Positions 1 to 6,886 are shown, counted from the stretch's first letter. The stretch is 7,283 nucleotides of DNA from an uncultured Ruminococcus sp. (GCA_902782885.1 CACZOW010000319.1:1-7283), one strand, 5' to 3'. Numbers and translations: made by a program. Notes: generated by a model not told the origin, from the letters alone.

Positions 1-155
1 CGAGCGGTTCCGGGCAGCGCGGCAGGCGATGAACGAGCGGTCCCGGGCAGCGCGGCAGGCGATGAACGAGCGGTTTCGGGCAGCGCGGCAGGCGATGAAC
101 GAGCGATCAAAGGCAGCGCGGCAGGCATTCAGCGAGCGATTCCCGGCAGCGCCAA
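1..155. repeat. 33-bp tandem repeat array, about 4.7 copies, cut by the left edge
   Basis: Copies begin at 1, 34, 67, 100 and 133. Each opens with CGAGCG, and the core GGCAGCGCGGCAGGC is conserved in the first four copies. Copies 1-3 differ almost only at unit positions 8-10, and copies 4 and 5 decay progressively. The period is exactly 11 codons. On the + strand two frames stay open through the array: one reads ERFRAARQAMN-like repeats to a TGA at 209-211, the other RAVPGSAAGDE-like repeats to a TGA at 190-192. The third + frame has a stop in each of the first three units. All three minus frames are also open within a unit, so openness alone does not prove coding. It may be the repetitive 3' end of a gene lying to the left, or a non-coding minisatellite. 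Copy differences do not clearly favour one frame. Confidence 0.9.
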
Positions 156-170
156 TTGCCCGAAGAACCG

Positions 171-222
171 ATTGCCCGATCGTCCCGGATGAATTGTCCG
201 ATCGTCCCTGATGAATTGCCCG
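171..222. repeat. 22-bp tandem repeat, two copies plus a partial third
   Basis: Copy 1 (171-192) and copy 2 (193-214) differ at only two positions. An 8-base partial third copy, ATTGCCCG, sits at 215-222, and an isolated ATTGCCCGA lies upstream at 155-163. Each full copy contains the palindrome CGATCG. The unit is unrelated in sequence to the 33-bp array that ends just before it. It ends 8 bases upstream of the putative -35 element of the next promoter, so it could be a regulator-binding iteron set or simple slippage. No known operator is recognised. Confidence 0.8.
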
Positions 223-229
223 GCAACGC

Positions 230-259
230 TTGAAATAAACACCGTATCTGTGCGATAAT
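230..259 (+). promoter_or_regulatory. Sigma-A type promoter with extended -10
   Basis: TTGAAA at 230-235 (5 of 6 to the -35 consensus) is followed by an 18-bp spacer and GATAAT at 254-259 (5 of 6 to the -10 consensus). TG at 251-252, one base before the -10, makes an extended -10. Transcription would start near 265-267, giving an untranslated leader of about 90 bases before the ATG at 357. It probably serves the lipoprotein gene and the CDF gene behind it. The local drop in GC supports the call; the start site itself is inferred. Confidence 0.65.
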
Positions 260-270
260 ACCGACAAACA

Positions 271-355
271 CCGGGCCCATTTACGCCATGGCGCGAGAGG
301 CGGCCCGGAATCATGCCGCGACAGGACCGCGGCCCACTGATCGGGGAGGATCAGT
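271..355 (+). promoter_or_regulatory. Structured 5' leader with three consecutive hairpins
   Basis: Three perfect inverted repeats fill the leader. (1) CCGGGCC 271-277 pairs with GGCCCGG 302-308 across a 24-base loop. (2) GCCGCG 315-320 pairs with CGCGGC 328-333 across a 7-base loop. (3) ACTGATC 336-342 pairs with GATCAGT 349-355 across the 6-base loop GGGGAG. The Shine-Dalgarno sequence lies in the third loop, and that stem ends one base before the start codon. An alternative 5-bp pairing of 273-277 with 331-335 would disrupt hairpins 1 and 2. This suggests translational control or mRNA protection. It matches no riboswitch class that I recognise, and there is no T-run to make a terminator. 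Confidence 0.5.
343..349 (+). promoter_or_regulatory. Ribosome binding site that fixes the start at 357
   Basis: GGGGAGG lies 7 bases upstream of the ATG at 357. The earlier in-frame ATG at 288 has no purine-rich Shine-Dalgarno before it, and starting there would add 23 Arg/Gly-rich residues ahead of a clear export signal. Six of the seven bases are in the loop of the 336-355 hairpin. Confidence 0.8.
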
Positions 356-356
356 C

Positions 357-3341
357 ATGAGATCGTATCGGAAACGTGTTTTAATTGCCATCCTCGCGGC
401 GCTGGCGGCACTGCTTATATTCACGCTCGTTCCGGGCTGCCGGAAAGCGCGGAAGACCGTGCGGCGCGACATCAGCGGCGACTCGCCGTATTCAGACTCC
501 GTGCTGTATGCGAACGACTCCGCCAACGGAGTACAGGTGGCGTTTACCGACTGCGACCGCCACGGGATCAAAATGCAGACTCTGATCTCAAGGTTCGAAT
601 CCGACCTCACGTCCTCGGGCAACATGGGGCTCAGTTACTTTGCCAACTCCAAAGGTAAGAACTATTTCGAAAACAGCCTCGATCTGTATGTTATTGACAA
701 CGACGATATCGAATGGACCGACCGCGGCTCCACGCACGCCGGGCGCGTCAACACCACCCGCCTCGGATACTACTATTACGAGACCCGGGTCCAGGAATAC
801 AACTTCGGACTTATTGACCCGGACGCGTACGTCCGCAAGGCGCCGGTAGACCTGGCCGACTTTACCGAAAACTGGGAGACCAATATGGTGTCGGTCGATC
901 AGAAGCCCGGCGAACAGATAACGGTCAACATCGAATTTCCTACCGACGCGTACATCCTTAAGCGCGACCTTCACGTGCCCGCCGACGACGCCACCACTAT
1001 CAAGATCACCATGGCGGTAAAGGGCAGCTGTCAGACCGCGTTTTTCGCGTATATTGACTCCGCCACGGGCAAATTTTCCAACAAGAACAAGGAAACGCTC
1101 ACACTCATAAACGACGGCAAATTCCACTCGTACTACGTGGACATCTCCGACGCGCTGAAGGAGGAATTGACCGCGTTCCGGCTGGAGTTCCAGGGGGAGA
1201 AGGGGGACGTTGCCACCGTCACCGAGATCAAGGGACTTGCGCTGGGCACGCCGCCGGATCTCCGCACCAACCGCATCTTTCATATTTTCCCGGACAAACT
1301 GCATCAGGAAGCGCGCCTCCTCGCCGCCGGCAAGGCGGACAACCTCAAAGAGTACGGCATGGTGCTGCGTCTGCCCGCGGACAAAGTTGACAAACTCCAG
1401 GTCCGCGACGCTTCGGGCGTGCACAACGACCTCGGCTTTGATCCCGCGACCGTGCAGTACGCGGGCTTTCACGTGAAAGGCGTCGGCGTGGCGGGCTTTA
1501 TCCTGCCGGATATTCCGGGCAACACCAAAGCGCTGACCGTCGAGCTCAAGGACGGCGTATATATCATCCGCCATATTTACGGCGGCGAGGTCGAGATCAA
1601 ACGCGGCAGATGGCTGACGCTCTGCAACCGGTTCTACACCGATGAAAGCGACAGTTTTGAGGGCATCGACCGGGCGGCGGCGGACGAGCGCGATCCATTG
1701 ACCGGGATAACCGTCACGGAAACGGATTCGGGCTGCGTTTACACCGGCTATGACAAGATCCGCGGCATCTACCTGTTCAGCAAAGGCGGCACCGACTTTT
1801 CCACGGCGTATTACATGGCGCCGAACCGCTATTTTTCTTCTAAAGTCGAGATCAATAACAACACCTCCCGCGACCGCAGCATATACCTGTGCTTCCGAAC
1901 GATCTCCGGCGCGCTGGAATGCGCCGCGCTGGCGGATAAAGACGGCCAGTCTCTGATACCGATCCCGATGGAAGTGTGCAAGAACTTCTGCGGCGAGTTT
2001 GAGGACCCCACGTACGATCCCGAGGACGCGTCGTACGGCGACAGCTACTTTCCGCTGGTGGTGAAGGGCGGCGAGACCGTAGGCTTCACGGAGCTGCACA
2101 TGTACCAGAACTGGGGCAAATATCCGCTGAAACAGTTGTCCTCGATCCAGTTCCACGTGAGCTACTACCATTTGTCTACGGGCGTGTCGGAGTCCAACTG
2201 CATTGCCCCGTACTACGTGTACGGCAGGGACGGCTGGATATTGCCCGACTTCCGCGGCCGCAGCACCATTATGTGGCGCGACCAGCCCCAGTTCAACGCG
2301 GTAGGCACCACCAAACTGGTATCCCATTACCGTACCGACGGCAGGTACTGCCAGAGCGAATATACCGGCTCGAAGATAAATTCGTACGGTCCTACATACG
2401 CGGACGTGGAATACAGCTACGTGGCGGACGACGGCAGCTACGAGTATACCGTGCGCCACGTCGAGTTCCCGCAGACGGACGAGAGCCGCACGTATTACAC
2501 GCTGGATCTGAAATTCAACAAAGACCTGAAGATCGCCGAAGTGCGCCGCGATCTGACGCTGCTTATGTTCCACAGCCGCACAACCGCGTACCACCGGCTC
2601 ACGTATACCGACGCGAAGGGCAACGTCACGGTCCGGGATAACCGGCTGGGCGGCCTCGCGTACTCCAACGAGTATACGAAGCTGAAAAAGGGCTCGTTCT
2701 GGTACACCTGGAACTACATCACCGAGCCCTCCTGGGAGAATCCCATCAACTACGGCGTGGTGGTGCGGGATTACAGCGTGAAGCTGGGCGGCAGCAAGTG
2801 GAACGGCAATTTCACCATAAAAAACAACTGCGACGGCGTATACAACGCGGGCTATCTGACGCTGGACGTGGGCAAGGCAACATTCCGCAAGGGCGATTAC
2901 ATCCGCATGTCCTTCATCCTGCTGCCCTGGGGCAATACGGATCTGGAGTCCGTTGCCAACATGGAGAACGTGTATGAGGATTCGGTCACCTCGCCGTTCC
3001 GGGTGAAAGTGCAGAAGGGCACAGACGTCAGCGACAAGTGGATTTCGCGGGTGCGGTGCGTTGACAACGAGGCCGAGTTCACCGTCACGGGCGGCAGAAA
3101 CAACATGCCGGTGCGCGTCGACGGCTTTACCTCGCCCGCGAGACCGGAGATATACATAAAGAACGGCAGCGCGTGGGAGCCGTACTCCAACGCGTCGGCG
3201 ACCGCGTACGACGGCTACATGATCCATTTCAACGACGACGGCACGTACGGCTTCTCGTTCATAGTTGAACAGGAGTCGCCGAAGAGCAGCGCGTCGTTCC
3301 GCGTGGTCGGCAGCACGGCGGCGGCCGGAGGAGATGCATAA
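357..3341 (+). CDS. Large exported, probable lipoprotein of unknown function (994 aa)
   Basis: I do not recognise this family. Residues 2-7 are basic (RSYRKR), 8-25 are a hydrophobic segment, and LVPGC ends at Cys28. This resembles a lipoprotein signal with an atypical Pro at -2; an uncleaved membrane anchor is the alternative. The remaining ~965 residues are rich in Tyr, Asp, Asn, Gly and Thr and in short alternating beta-strand patterns, with no further obvious membrane segment. Residues about 168-300 look like a carbohydrate-binding (galactose-binding-like) beta-sandwich: a DGKFHSYYVDI motif at 253-263, then RLEF near 275 and a closing GLALG near 293. The rest, including the Tyr-rich DVEYSYV/TYYTLDLKF stretches, also looks all-beta, but no catalytic motif is evident. 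A cell-surface glycan-binding or envelope role is inference. The gene lies 3 bp before the CDF gene, so the two are probably co-transcribed from the promoter at 230-259. Confidence 0.85.
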   Translation: MRSYRKRVLIAILAALAALLIFTLVPGCRKARKTVRRDISGDSPYSDSVLYANDSANGVQVAFTDCDRHGIKMQTLISRFESDLTSSGNMGLSYFANSKGKNYFENSLDLYVIDNDDIEWTDRGSTHAGRVNTTRLGYYYYETRVQEYNFGLIDPDAYVRKAPVDLADFTENWETNMVSVDQKPGEQITVNIEFPTDAYILKRDLHVPADDATTIKITMAVKGSCQTAFFAYIDSATGKFSNKNKETLTLINDGKFHSYYVDISDALKEELTAFRLEFQGEKGDVATVTEIKGLALGTPPDLRTNRIFHIFPDKLHQEARLLAAGKADNLKEYGMVLRLPADKVDKLQVRDASGVHNDLGFDPATVQYAGFHVKGVGVAGFILPDIPGNTKALTVELKDGVYIIRHIYGGEVEIKRGRWLTLCNRFYTDESDSFEGIDRAAADERDPLTGITVTETDSGCVYTGYDKIRGIYLFSKGGTDFSTAYYMAPNRYFSSKVEINNNTSRDRSIYLCFRTISGALECAALADKDGQSLIPIPMEVCKNFCGEFEDPTYDPEDASYGDSYFPLVVKGGETVGFTELHMYQNWGKYPLKQLSSIQFHVSYYHLSTGVSESNCIAPYYVYGRDGWILPDFRGRSTIMWRDQPQFNAVGTTKLVSHYRTDGRYCQSEYTGSKINSYGPTYADVEYSYVADDGSYEYTVRHVEFPQTDESRTYYTLDLKFNKDLKIAEVRRDLTLLMFHSRTTAYHRLTYTDAKGNVTVRDNRLGGLAYSNEYTKLKKGSFWYTWNYITEPSWENPINYGVVVRDYSVKLGGSKWNGNFTIKNNCDGVYNAGYLTLDVGKATFRKGDYIRMSFILLPWGNTDLESVANMENVYEDSVTSPFRVKVQKGTDVSDKWISRVRCVDNEAEFTVTGGRNNMPVRVDGFTSPARPEIYIKNGSAWEPYSNASATAYDGYMIHFNDDGTYGFSFIVEQESPKSSASFRVVGSTAAAGGDA

Positions 3342-3344
3342 GCT

Positions 3345-4463
3345 ATGCCGCAGCAGGCGGAAGCGCGTAAAAAAGAAATAATAAGAGCCGGATTGATCGG
3401 CATATTGACCAACATACTGCTGGCGGTCTTCAAGGCCGTAGTGGGCGTGCTGTCCCGCTCCATCGCCGTCGTACTGGACGCGGTCAACAACGCTACCGAC
3501 GTATTGTCATCGGTGGTCACCGTGGTGGGCGCGCGGCTGGCGGGACGGCCCGCGGACCGGGAACACCCGCTGGGGCACGGACGGATCGAATACCTGTCCG
3601 CGCAGATCGTTGCCGCCGTGATCCTGTACGCCGGCATCACATCTATCGTGGAATCGGTGAAGCGCATCATACGTCCGGTCCTGCCGGATTTCGGCGCGGT
3701 GACGCTCGCGGTGATCGGCGTATCCATGGCGGTGAAGCTGGCGCTGGGACTTTACTATCTAAAGCGGGGCAGGGCGCTGAATTCCGACGCGCTGGTGAAT
3801 TCCGGCAAGGATGCCCTCTCGGATATGGTGATCTCGGCGGCGACAATGGCTGCCGCACTGGTCTTCATGCTTACCGGCGTCAATACCGAAGCCTGGCTGG
3901 GCGTATTGATCGCCCTCGTCATCATCCGGGCTTCGATCAAGATGTACCGCGAGACCGGCAGCAAGATCGTGGGAGAACGCGTGGACAGCGAATTGTCCCT
4001 GGCCGTGAAGCAGACCATCTGTGAAACGGAAGGCGTGACCGGCGCGTACGACCTGATCCTCAACAGCTACGGCCCCGACCGCTGGGTGGGTTCGGTCAAT
4101 ATCGAAGTCCCCGCCGACTGGACCGCGGACCGGATCGACACCGTCAGCCGCGAGATCTGCGAGCGGGTATCGGAACGGTACGGCATCAAGCTGTCGGCGC
4201 TGGGCGTGCACATCCGGGGCAGTTCGGTACTGCCAAAAGAAACGCGCCGGGCGATCAAGGCCGCGGTGCTGGCGGAGCCGTACGTAACGCAGCTGCACGG
4301 ACTGGCCGGGGATACGGAAGCCAAAAAACTGCGCTTCGACATCGTTATAGATTTCAAGGCGCCGGATCCCGCGGAAGTGTGCCGCCGCGTGAAGCAGCGC
4401 GCGGAAGAAGTCATGCCGGGGTACGAGGTCGCGGTGCAATATGATCCGGACTATTCGGACTGA
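3345..4463 (+). CDS. Cation diffusion facilitator (CDF) family metal exporter, Mn-type motif
   Basis: This is an inner-membrane, proton-coupled exporter of divalent cations. The 372 residues contain about six membrane segments between residues 13 and 196. TM2 carries the family signature SIAVVLDAVNNATDVLSS (39-56), with metal ligands in NxxxD form (Asn48, Asp52). TM5 has the matching DxxxD (Asp156, Asp160). The TM2-TM3 loop has HPLGHGRIEYL (74-84), typical of the family. Zn2+ members usually have HxxxD or DxxxD in TM2; NxxxD with DxxxD is known in MntE-like manganese exporters, so Mn2+ (or Fe2+) is the likeliest cargo. The protein is longer than the ~300-residue classic form: after the cytosolic dimerisation domain (about 210-293) comes a second ferredoxin-like segment (about 296-368), seen in other Firmicutes members. 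GGAGGAGA at 3327-3334 supplies the binding site, inside the end of the preceding gene. Fe2+ import genes follow. Confidence 0.93.
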   Translation: MPQQAEARKKEIIRAGLIGILTNILLAVFKAVVGVLSRSIAVVLDAVNNATDVLSSVVTVVGARLAGRPADREHPLGHGRIEYLSAQIVAAVILYAGITSIVESVKRIIRPVLPDFGAVTLAVIGVSMAVKLALGLYYLKRGRALNSDALVNSGKDALSDMVISAATMAAALVFMLTGVNTEAWLGVLIALVIIRASIKMYRETGSKIVGERVDSELSLAVKQTICETEGVTGAYDLILNSYGPDRWVGSVNIEVPADWTADRIDTVSREICERVSERYGIKLSALGVHIRGSSVLPKETRRAIKAAVLAEPYVTQLHGLAGDTEAKKLRFDIVIDFKAPDPAEVCRRVKQRAEEVMPGYEVAVQYDPDYSD

Positions 4464-4467
4464 TATG

Positions 4468-4500
4468 ACTGAGCTGAAAAGCTTTAGTTTATTTTATATT
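4468..4500 (+). terminator. Weak hairpin followed by a T-rich tract, possible terminator
   Basis: AGCT (4472-4475), loop GAAA (4476-4479), AGCT (4480-4483). The stem extends by a G-T pair (4471-4484) and by ACT/AGT (4468-4470 with 4486-4488) across a one-base bulge at 4485. A T-rich stretch, TTATTTTATATTT, follows from 4489. It starts 5 bases after the CDF stop codon and precedes a separate functional block, so partial termination is plausible. The stem is short and the T-run interrupted, so it is weak at best. Confidence 0.3.
4474..4500 (+). promoter_or_regulatory. AT-rich candidate promoter for the feo cluster
   Basis: This stretch of about 27 bases is strikingly AT-rich inside GC-rich flanks. 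CTGAAA at 4474-4479 could be a -35, with TATATT at 4495-4500 as -10; the 15-bp spacer is short. It overlaps the hairpin described above. No Fur-, DtxR/IdeR- or MntR-like palindrome could be made out, so iron control is not shown by sequence. The alternative is read-through from the CDF gene only 59 bases away. Confidence 0.3.
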
Positions 4501-4508
4501 TGGACAAC

Positions 4509-4514
4509 GGAGGA
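4509..4514 (+). promoter_or_regulatory. Ribosome binding site deciding a TTG start
   Basis: GGAGGA sits 8 bases upstream of TTG at 4523. The first in-frame ATG would be residue 30, in the middle of the FeoA domain, so the TTG start is well supported by both the spacing and domain integrity. Confidence 0.85.
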
Positions 4515-4522
4515 TCTGACAG

Positions 4523-6886
4523 TTGAATCTTAGAGAGTTGAAAGTCGGTCAATCGGCGAGGATACTGAGCGTAGGCGGCGAAGGCTCGCTCAGACAGCAT
4601 TTTCTGGATATGGGCGTCATTCCCGGCGCGCAGGTCACGGTGGTAAAATTCGCGCCTATGGGAGACCCCATGGAGCTGAAAATACACGGATACGAATTGA
4701 CGCTGCGGCTGGCGGACGCGGAAAAAATAGAGATTGCCTTCGGCGAAGACGATGCCGCGGAGGCGGCCGAAAAGCCGTACGAAACGGCGCAAGAGCAGGG
4801 CGCGGGCAGCCAGTCCGAGCACCCCGGCCTGGGCGAAGGCGGCCGGTACCATCCCAAAGGGAGCGGCGACCCGCTGCCGGAGGGCACCGTGCTCACGTTC
4901 GCGCTGGTAGGCAACCAGAACTGCGGCAAGACCACGCTCTTCAATCAGCTGACCGGCGCCAATCAGCACGTGGGCAATTTCCCCGGCGTCACCGTGGAGC
5001 GCAAAGACGGCCGCATCAAAGGGCGCCCGGATACGCTGGTAACGGATCTGCCGGGCATCTACTCCATGTCCCCCTATTCCAGCGAGGAACTGGTGTCCCG
5101 GGACTTCGTGCTCAAGGAAAAACCGAAGGCGATAATAGATATCGTTGACGCCACGAACATAGAGCGCAACCTGTATCTGACGATGCAGCTCCTGGAGATG
5201 AACGTGCCCATGGTGGTGGCGCTCAATATGATGGACGAGGTGACAGCCAACGGCGGCAGCATCGACATCAACGAACTGGAGACGCAGCTGGGCGTCCCGG
5301 TAGTTCCGATCTCCGCCGCCAAGGGTTCCGGCGTGAACGAGCTGATCGACCACGCGGTGCATATTGCCCGGTATCAGGAGCGTCCCTCGCGCCAGGACTT
5401 CTGCGATGAGTCGCGCCGCGGCGGTGCGGTACACCGCTGTCTGCACGGTATCTCCCACCTCATAGAGGACCACGCGAAGGCCGCCGGGCTGCCGGTGCGC
5501 TTCTCCGCCTCTAAGCTCGTGGAAGGGGACAAACTTATCGCCGAGCAGCTCGACCTCGATGACAACGAAAAAGAGATGGTGGAACACATCATCGTCCAGA
5601 TGGAAAAAGAGCAGGAGCTGGACCGCAGCGCCGCCATCGCGGACATGCGTTTCGCCTTCATAAAGCGCGTCTGCCGCGATACCGTAGTAAAGCCCGGTGA
5701 GAGCAAAGAGCGGCGGCGCAGCGAGAAGATCGACCGCATATTGACCGGAAAATACACGGCGATCCCCGCGTTTATCGCCATAATGGGGCTGGTCTTCTGG
5801 CTGACGTTCGACGTGATCGGAAAACTGCTGCAGGACCTGCTCGCGAAGGGGATCGACGCACTTTCCGGCGTTACGGAAAAGGCGCTGGATGCCGGCGGCG
5901 TCAACAAAGTGCTTAAAAGCCTGATCATTGACGGCCTGTTCGGCGGCGTGGGCAGCGTGGTGAGTTTCCTGCCCATTATCGTCACCCTCTTCCTGTTCCT
6001 GTCGCTGCTGGAGGACAGCGGATATATTGCCCGCGTGGCGTTCGTGATGGACAAACTGCTGCGGAAACTGGGATTGTCCGGCAGGAGCATCGTGCCGATG
6101 CTGATCGGTTTCGGCTGCACGGTGCCCGCGGTGATGGCCACCCGCACCCTGCCCAGCGAGCGCGACCGCAAAATGACCGTGCTCCTCACGCCCTTTATGA
6201 GCTGCTCCGCAAAGGTGCCGATATACGGCTTCATCGTCAGCATATTCTTCCCGAAATACACCGCGCTGATAATGATCGGCCTTTACCTGCTGGGCATCCT
6301 GCTGGGGATCGTGTCGTCGCTGGTGTACAAGAAAACGCTGTTCCGGGGAGAGGCGGTGCCCTTCGTGATGGAGCTGCCCAACTACCGCCTGCCCGGGATC
6401 AAAAACGTGCTGCGCCTGCTGTGGGAAAAGGCGAAAGACTTCCTGCAGCGCGCGTTCTCGATCATAATGATCGCCACGGCAGCGGTGTGGTTCCTGCAGC
6501 ACTTCGACTTCCGGTTCAACCCGGTGGACGCGGGCGCGGACAACAGCATCCTGGCGGTGATCTCCGGCTGGATCGCGCCGATAATGCGGCCCGCTGGCCT
6601 GGGGGACTGGCGGCTGACAACGTCGCTGATCAGCGGCTTCATTGCCAAAGAGAGCGTGGTGTCAACGATACAGATGCTGTTCCCGGGCGGCGTGGCGGGG
6701 TCGATCGCGCCGTTGTCCGCGTTCTGCCTGCTGGTATTCTCGCTGATCTATACGCCCTGTGTGGCGGCCGTCGCGTCGATCCGCCGGGAGATGGGCGTCA
6801 AATGGGCGCTCGCCGTGGTGCTGTGGCAATGCGTGCTGGCCTGGCTGATCGCGTCCGGCGTTCATCTGATCGGCATGCTGTTCTGA
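4523..6886 (+). CDS. feoB: FeoA-FeoB fusion, ferrous iron uptake transporter
   Basis: This 787-residue protein imports Fe2+ across the cytoplasmic membrane. Residues 1-72 are a complete FeoA SH3-like domain (GQSARIL at 9-15, GVIPGAQV at 31-38, ending ADAEKIEI). A linker rich in Glu, Gly and Ala (about 73-122) joins it to FeoB. The G-protein domain has all motifs: G1 GNQNCGKTT 130-138, G2 Thr157 in FPGVTVE, G3 DLPG 175-178, G4 NMMD 235-238 and G5 SAAKG 264-268. A helical GDI-like region follows, then the membrane domain from about 411, with gate motifs GCTVPA (531-536) and SCSAKVPIY (560-568) and the C-terminal YTPC (743-746). The conserved cysteines Cys532, Cys561 and Cys746 are all present. 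Lys564 replaces the commoner Arg of the second gate. FeoA and FeoB are separate genes in E. coli, but fusions are known, for example in Bacteroides. The start is TTG. Expression is expected under low iron or oxygen, though no operator was seen. Confidence 0.97.
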   Translation: MNLRELKVGQSARILSVGGEGSLRQHFLDMGVIPGAQVTVVKFAPMGDPMELKIHGYELTLRLADAEKIEIAFGEDDAAEAAEKPYETAQEQGAGSQSEHPGLGEGGRYHPKGSGDPLPEGTVLTFALVGNQNCGKTTLFNQLTGANQHVGNFPGVTVERKDGRIKGRPDTLVTDLPGIYSMSPYSSEELVSRDFVLKEKPKAIIDIVDATNIERNLYLTMQLLEMNVPMVVALNMMDEVTANGGSIDINELETQLGVPVVPISAAKGSGVNELIDHAVHIARYQERPSRQDFCDESRRGGAVHRCLHGISHLIEDHAKAAGLPVRFSASKLVEGDKLIAEQLDLDDNEKEMVEHIIVQMEKEQELDRSAAIADMRFAFIKRVCRDTVVKPGESKERRRSEKIDRILTGKYTAIPAFIAIMGLVFWLTFDVIGKLLQDLLAKGIDALSGVTEKALDAGGVNKVLKSLIIDGLFGGVGSVVSFLPIIVTLFLFLSLLEDSGYIARVAFVMDKLLRKLGLSGRSIVPMLIGFGCTVPAVMATRTLPSERDRKMTVLLTPFMSCSAKVPIYGFIVSIFFPKYTALIMIGLYLLGILLGIVSSLVYKKTLFRGEAVPFVMELPNYRLPGIKNVLRLLWEKAKDFLQRAFSIIMIATAAVWFLQHFDFRFNPVDAGADNSILAVISGWIAPIMRPAGLGDWRLTTSLISGFIAKESVVSTIQMLFPGGVAGSIAPLSAFCLLVFSLIYTPCVAAVASIRREMGVKWALAVVLWQCVLAWLIASGVHLIGMLF

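Noticed and set aside
29..211. Small + strand ORF of 60 codons across the 33-bp repeats
   Set aside because: The frame is open to the left edge, so the ATG at 29 is only one of the repeat units' internal ATGs. It has no Shine-Dalgarno and no evidence over the competing open frames. It is kept as a repeat, not as a gene.
1..222. CRISPR array
   Set aside because: Repeat units are directly contiguous with no unique spacers between them.
288..356. Longer start for the lipoprotein gene at the ATG at 288
   Set aside because: No ribosome binding site precedes it, it would put 23 polar residues before the export signal, and the ATG at 357 has an ideal Shine-Dalgarno.
588..3227. Open frame of 879 codons on the minus strand opposite the lipoprotein gene
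   Set aside because: It is in exact codon register with the sense gene, so its openness follows from absence of TTA/CTA/TCA sense codons. Its translation is Val/Arg/His-rich with no recognisable domain, while the sense strand has promoter, Shine-Dalgarno and export signal.
3759..4439. Open frame of 226 codons on the minus strand opposite the CDF gene
   Set aside because: In-register shadow of the CDF coding sequence, His/Arg/Asp-rich and without family resemblance.
4464..4522. Fur, DtxR/IdeR or MntR operator upstream of feoAB
   Set aside because: The only clear symmetry is the 8-bp AAAGCTTT at 4478-4485 and the small hairpin; neither resembles the known 19-bp-class iron or manganese boxes.
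4484..6502. Open frame of 672 codons on the minus strand opposite feoAB
   Set aside because: Same codon-register shadow; the sense strand encodes unmistakable FeoA and FeoB motifs.
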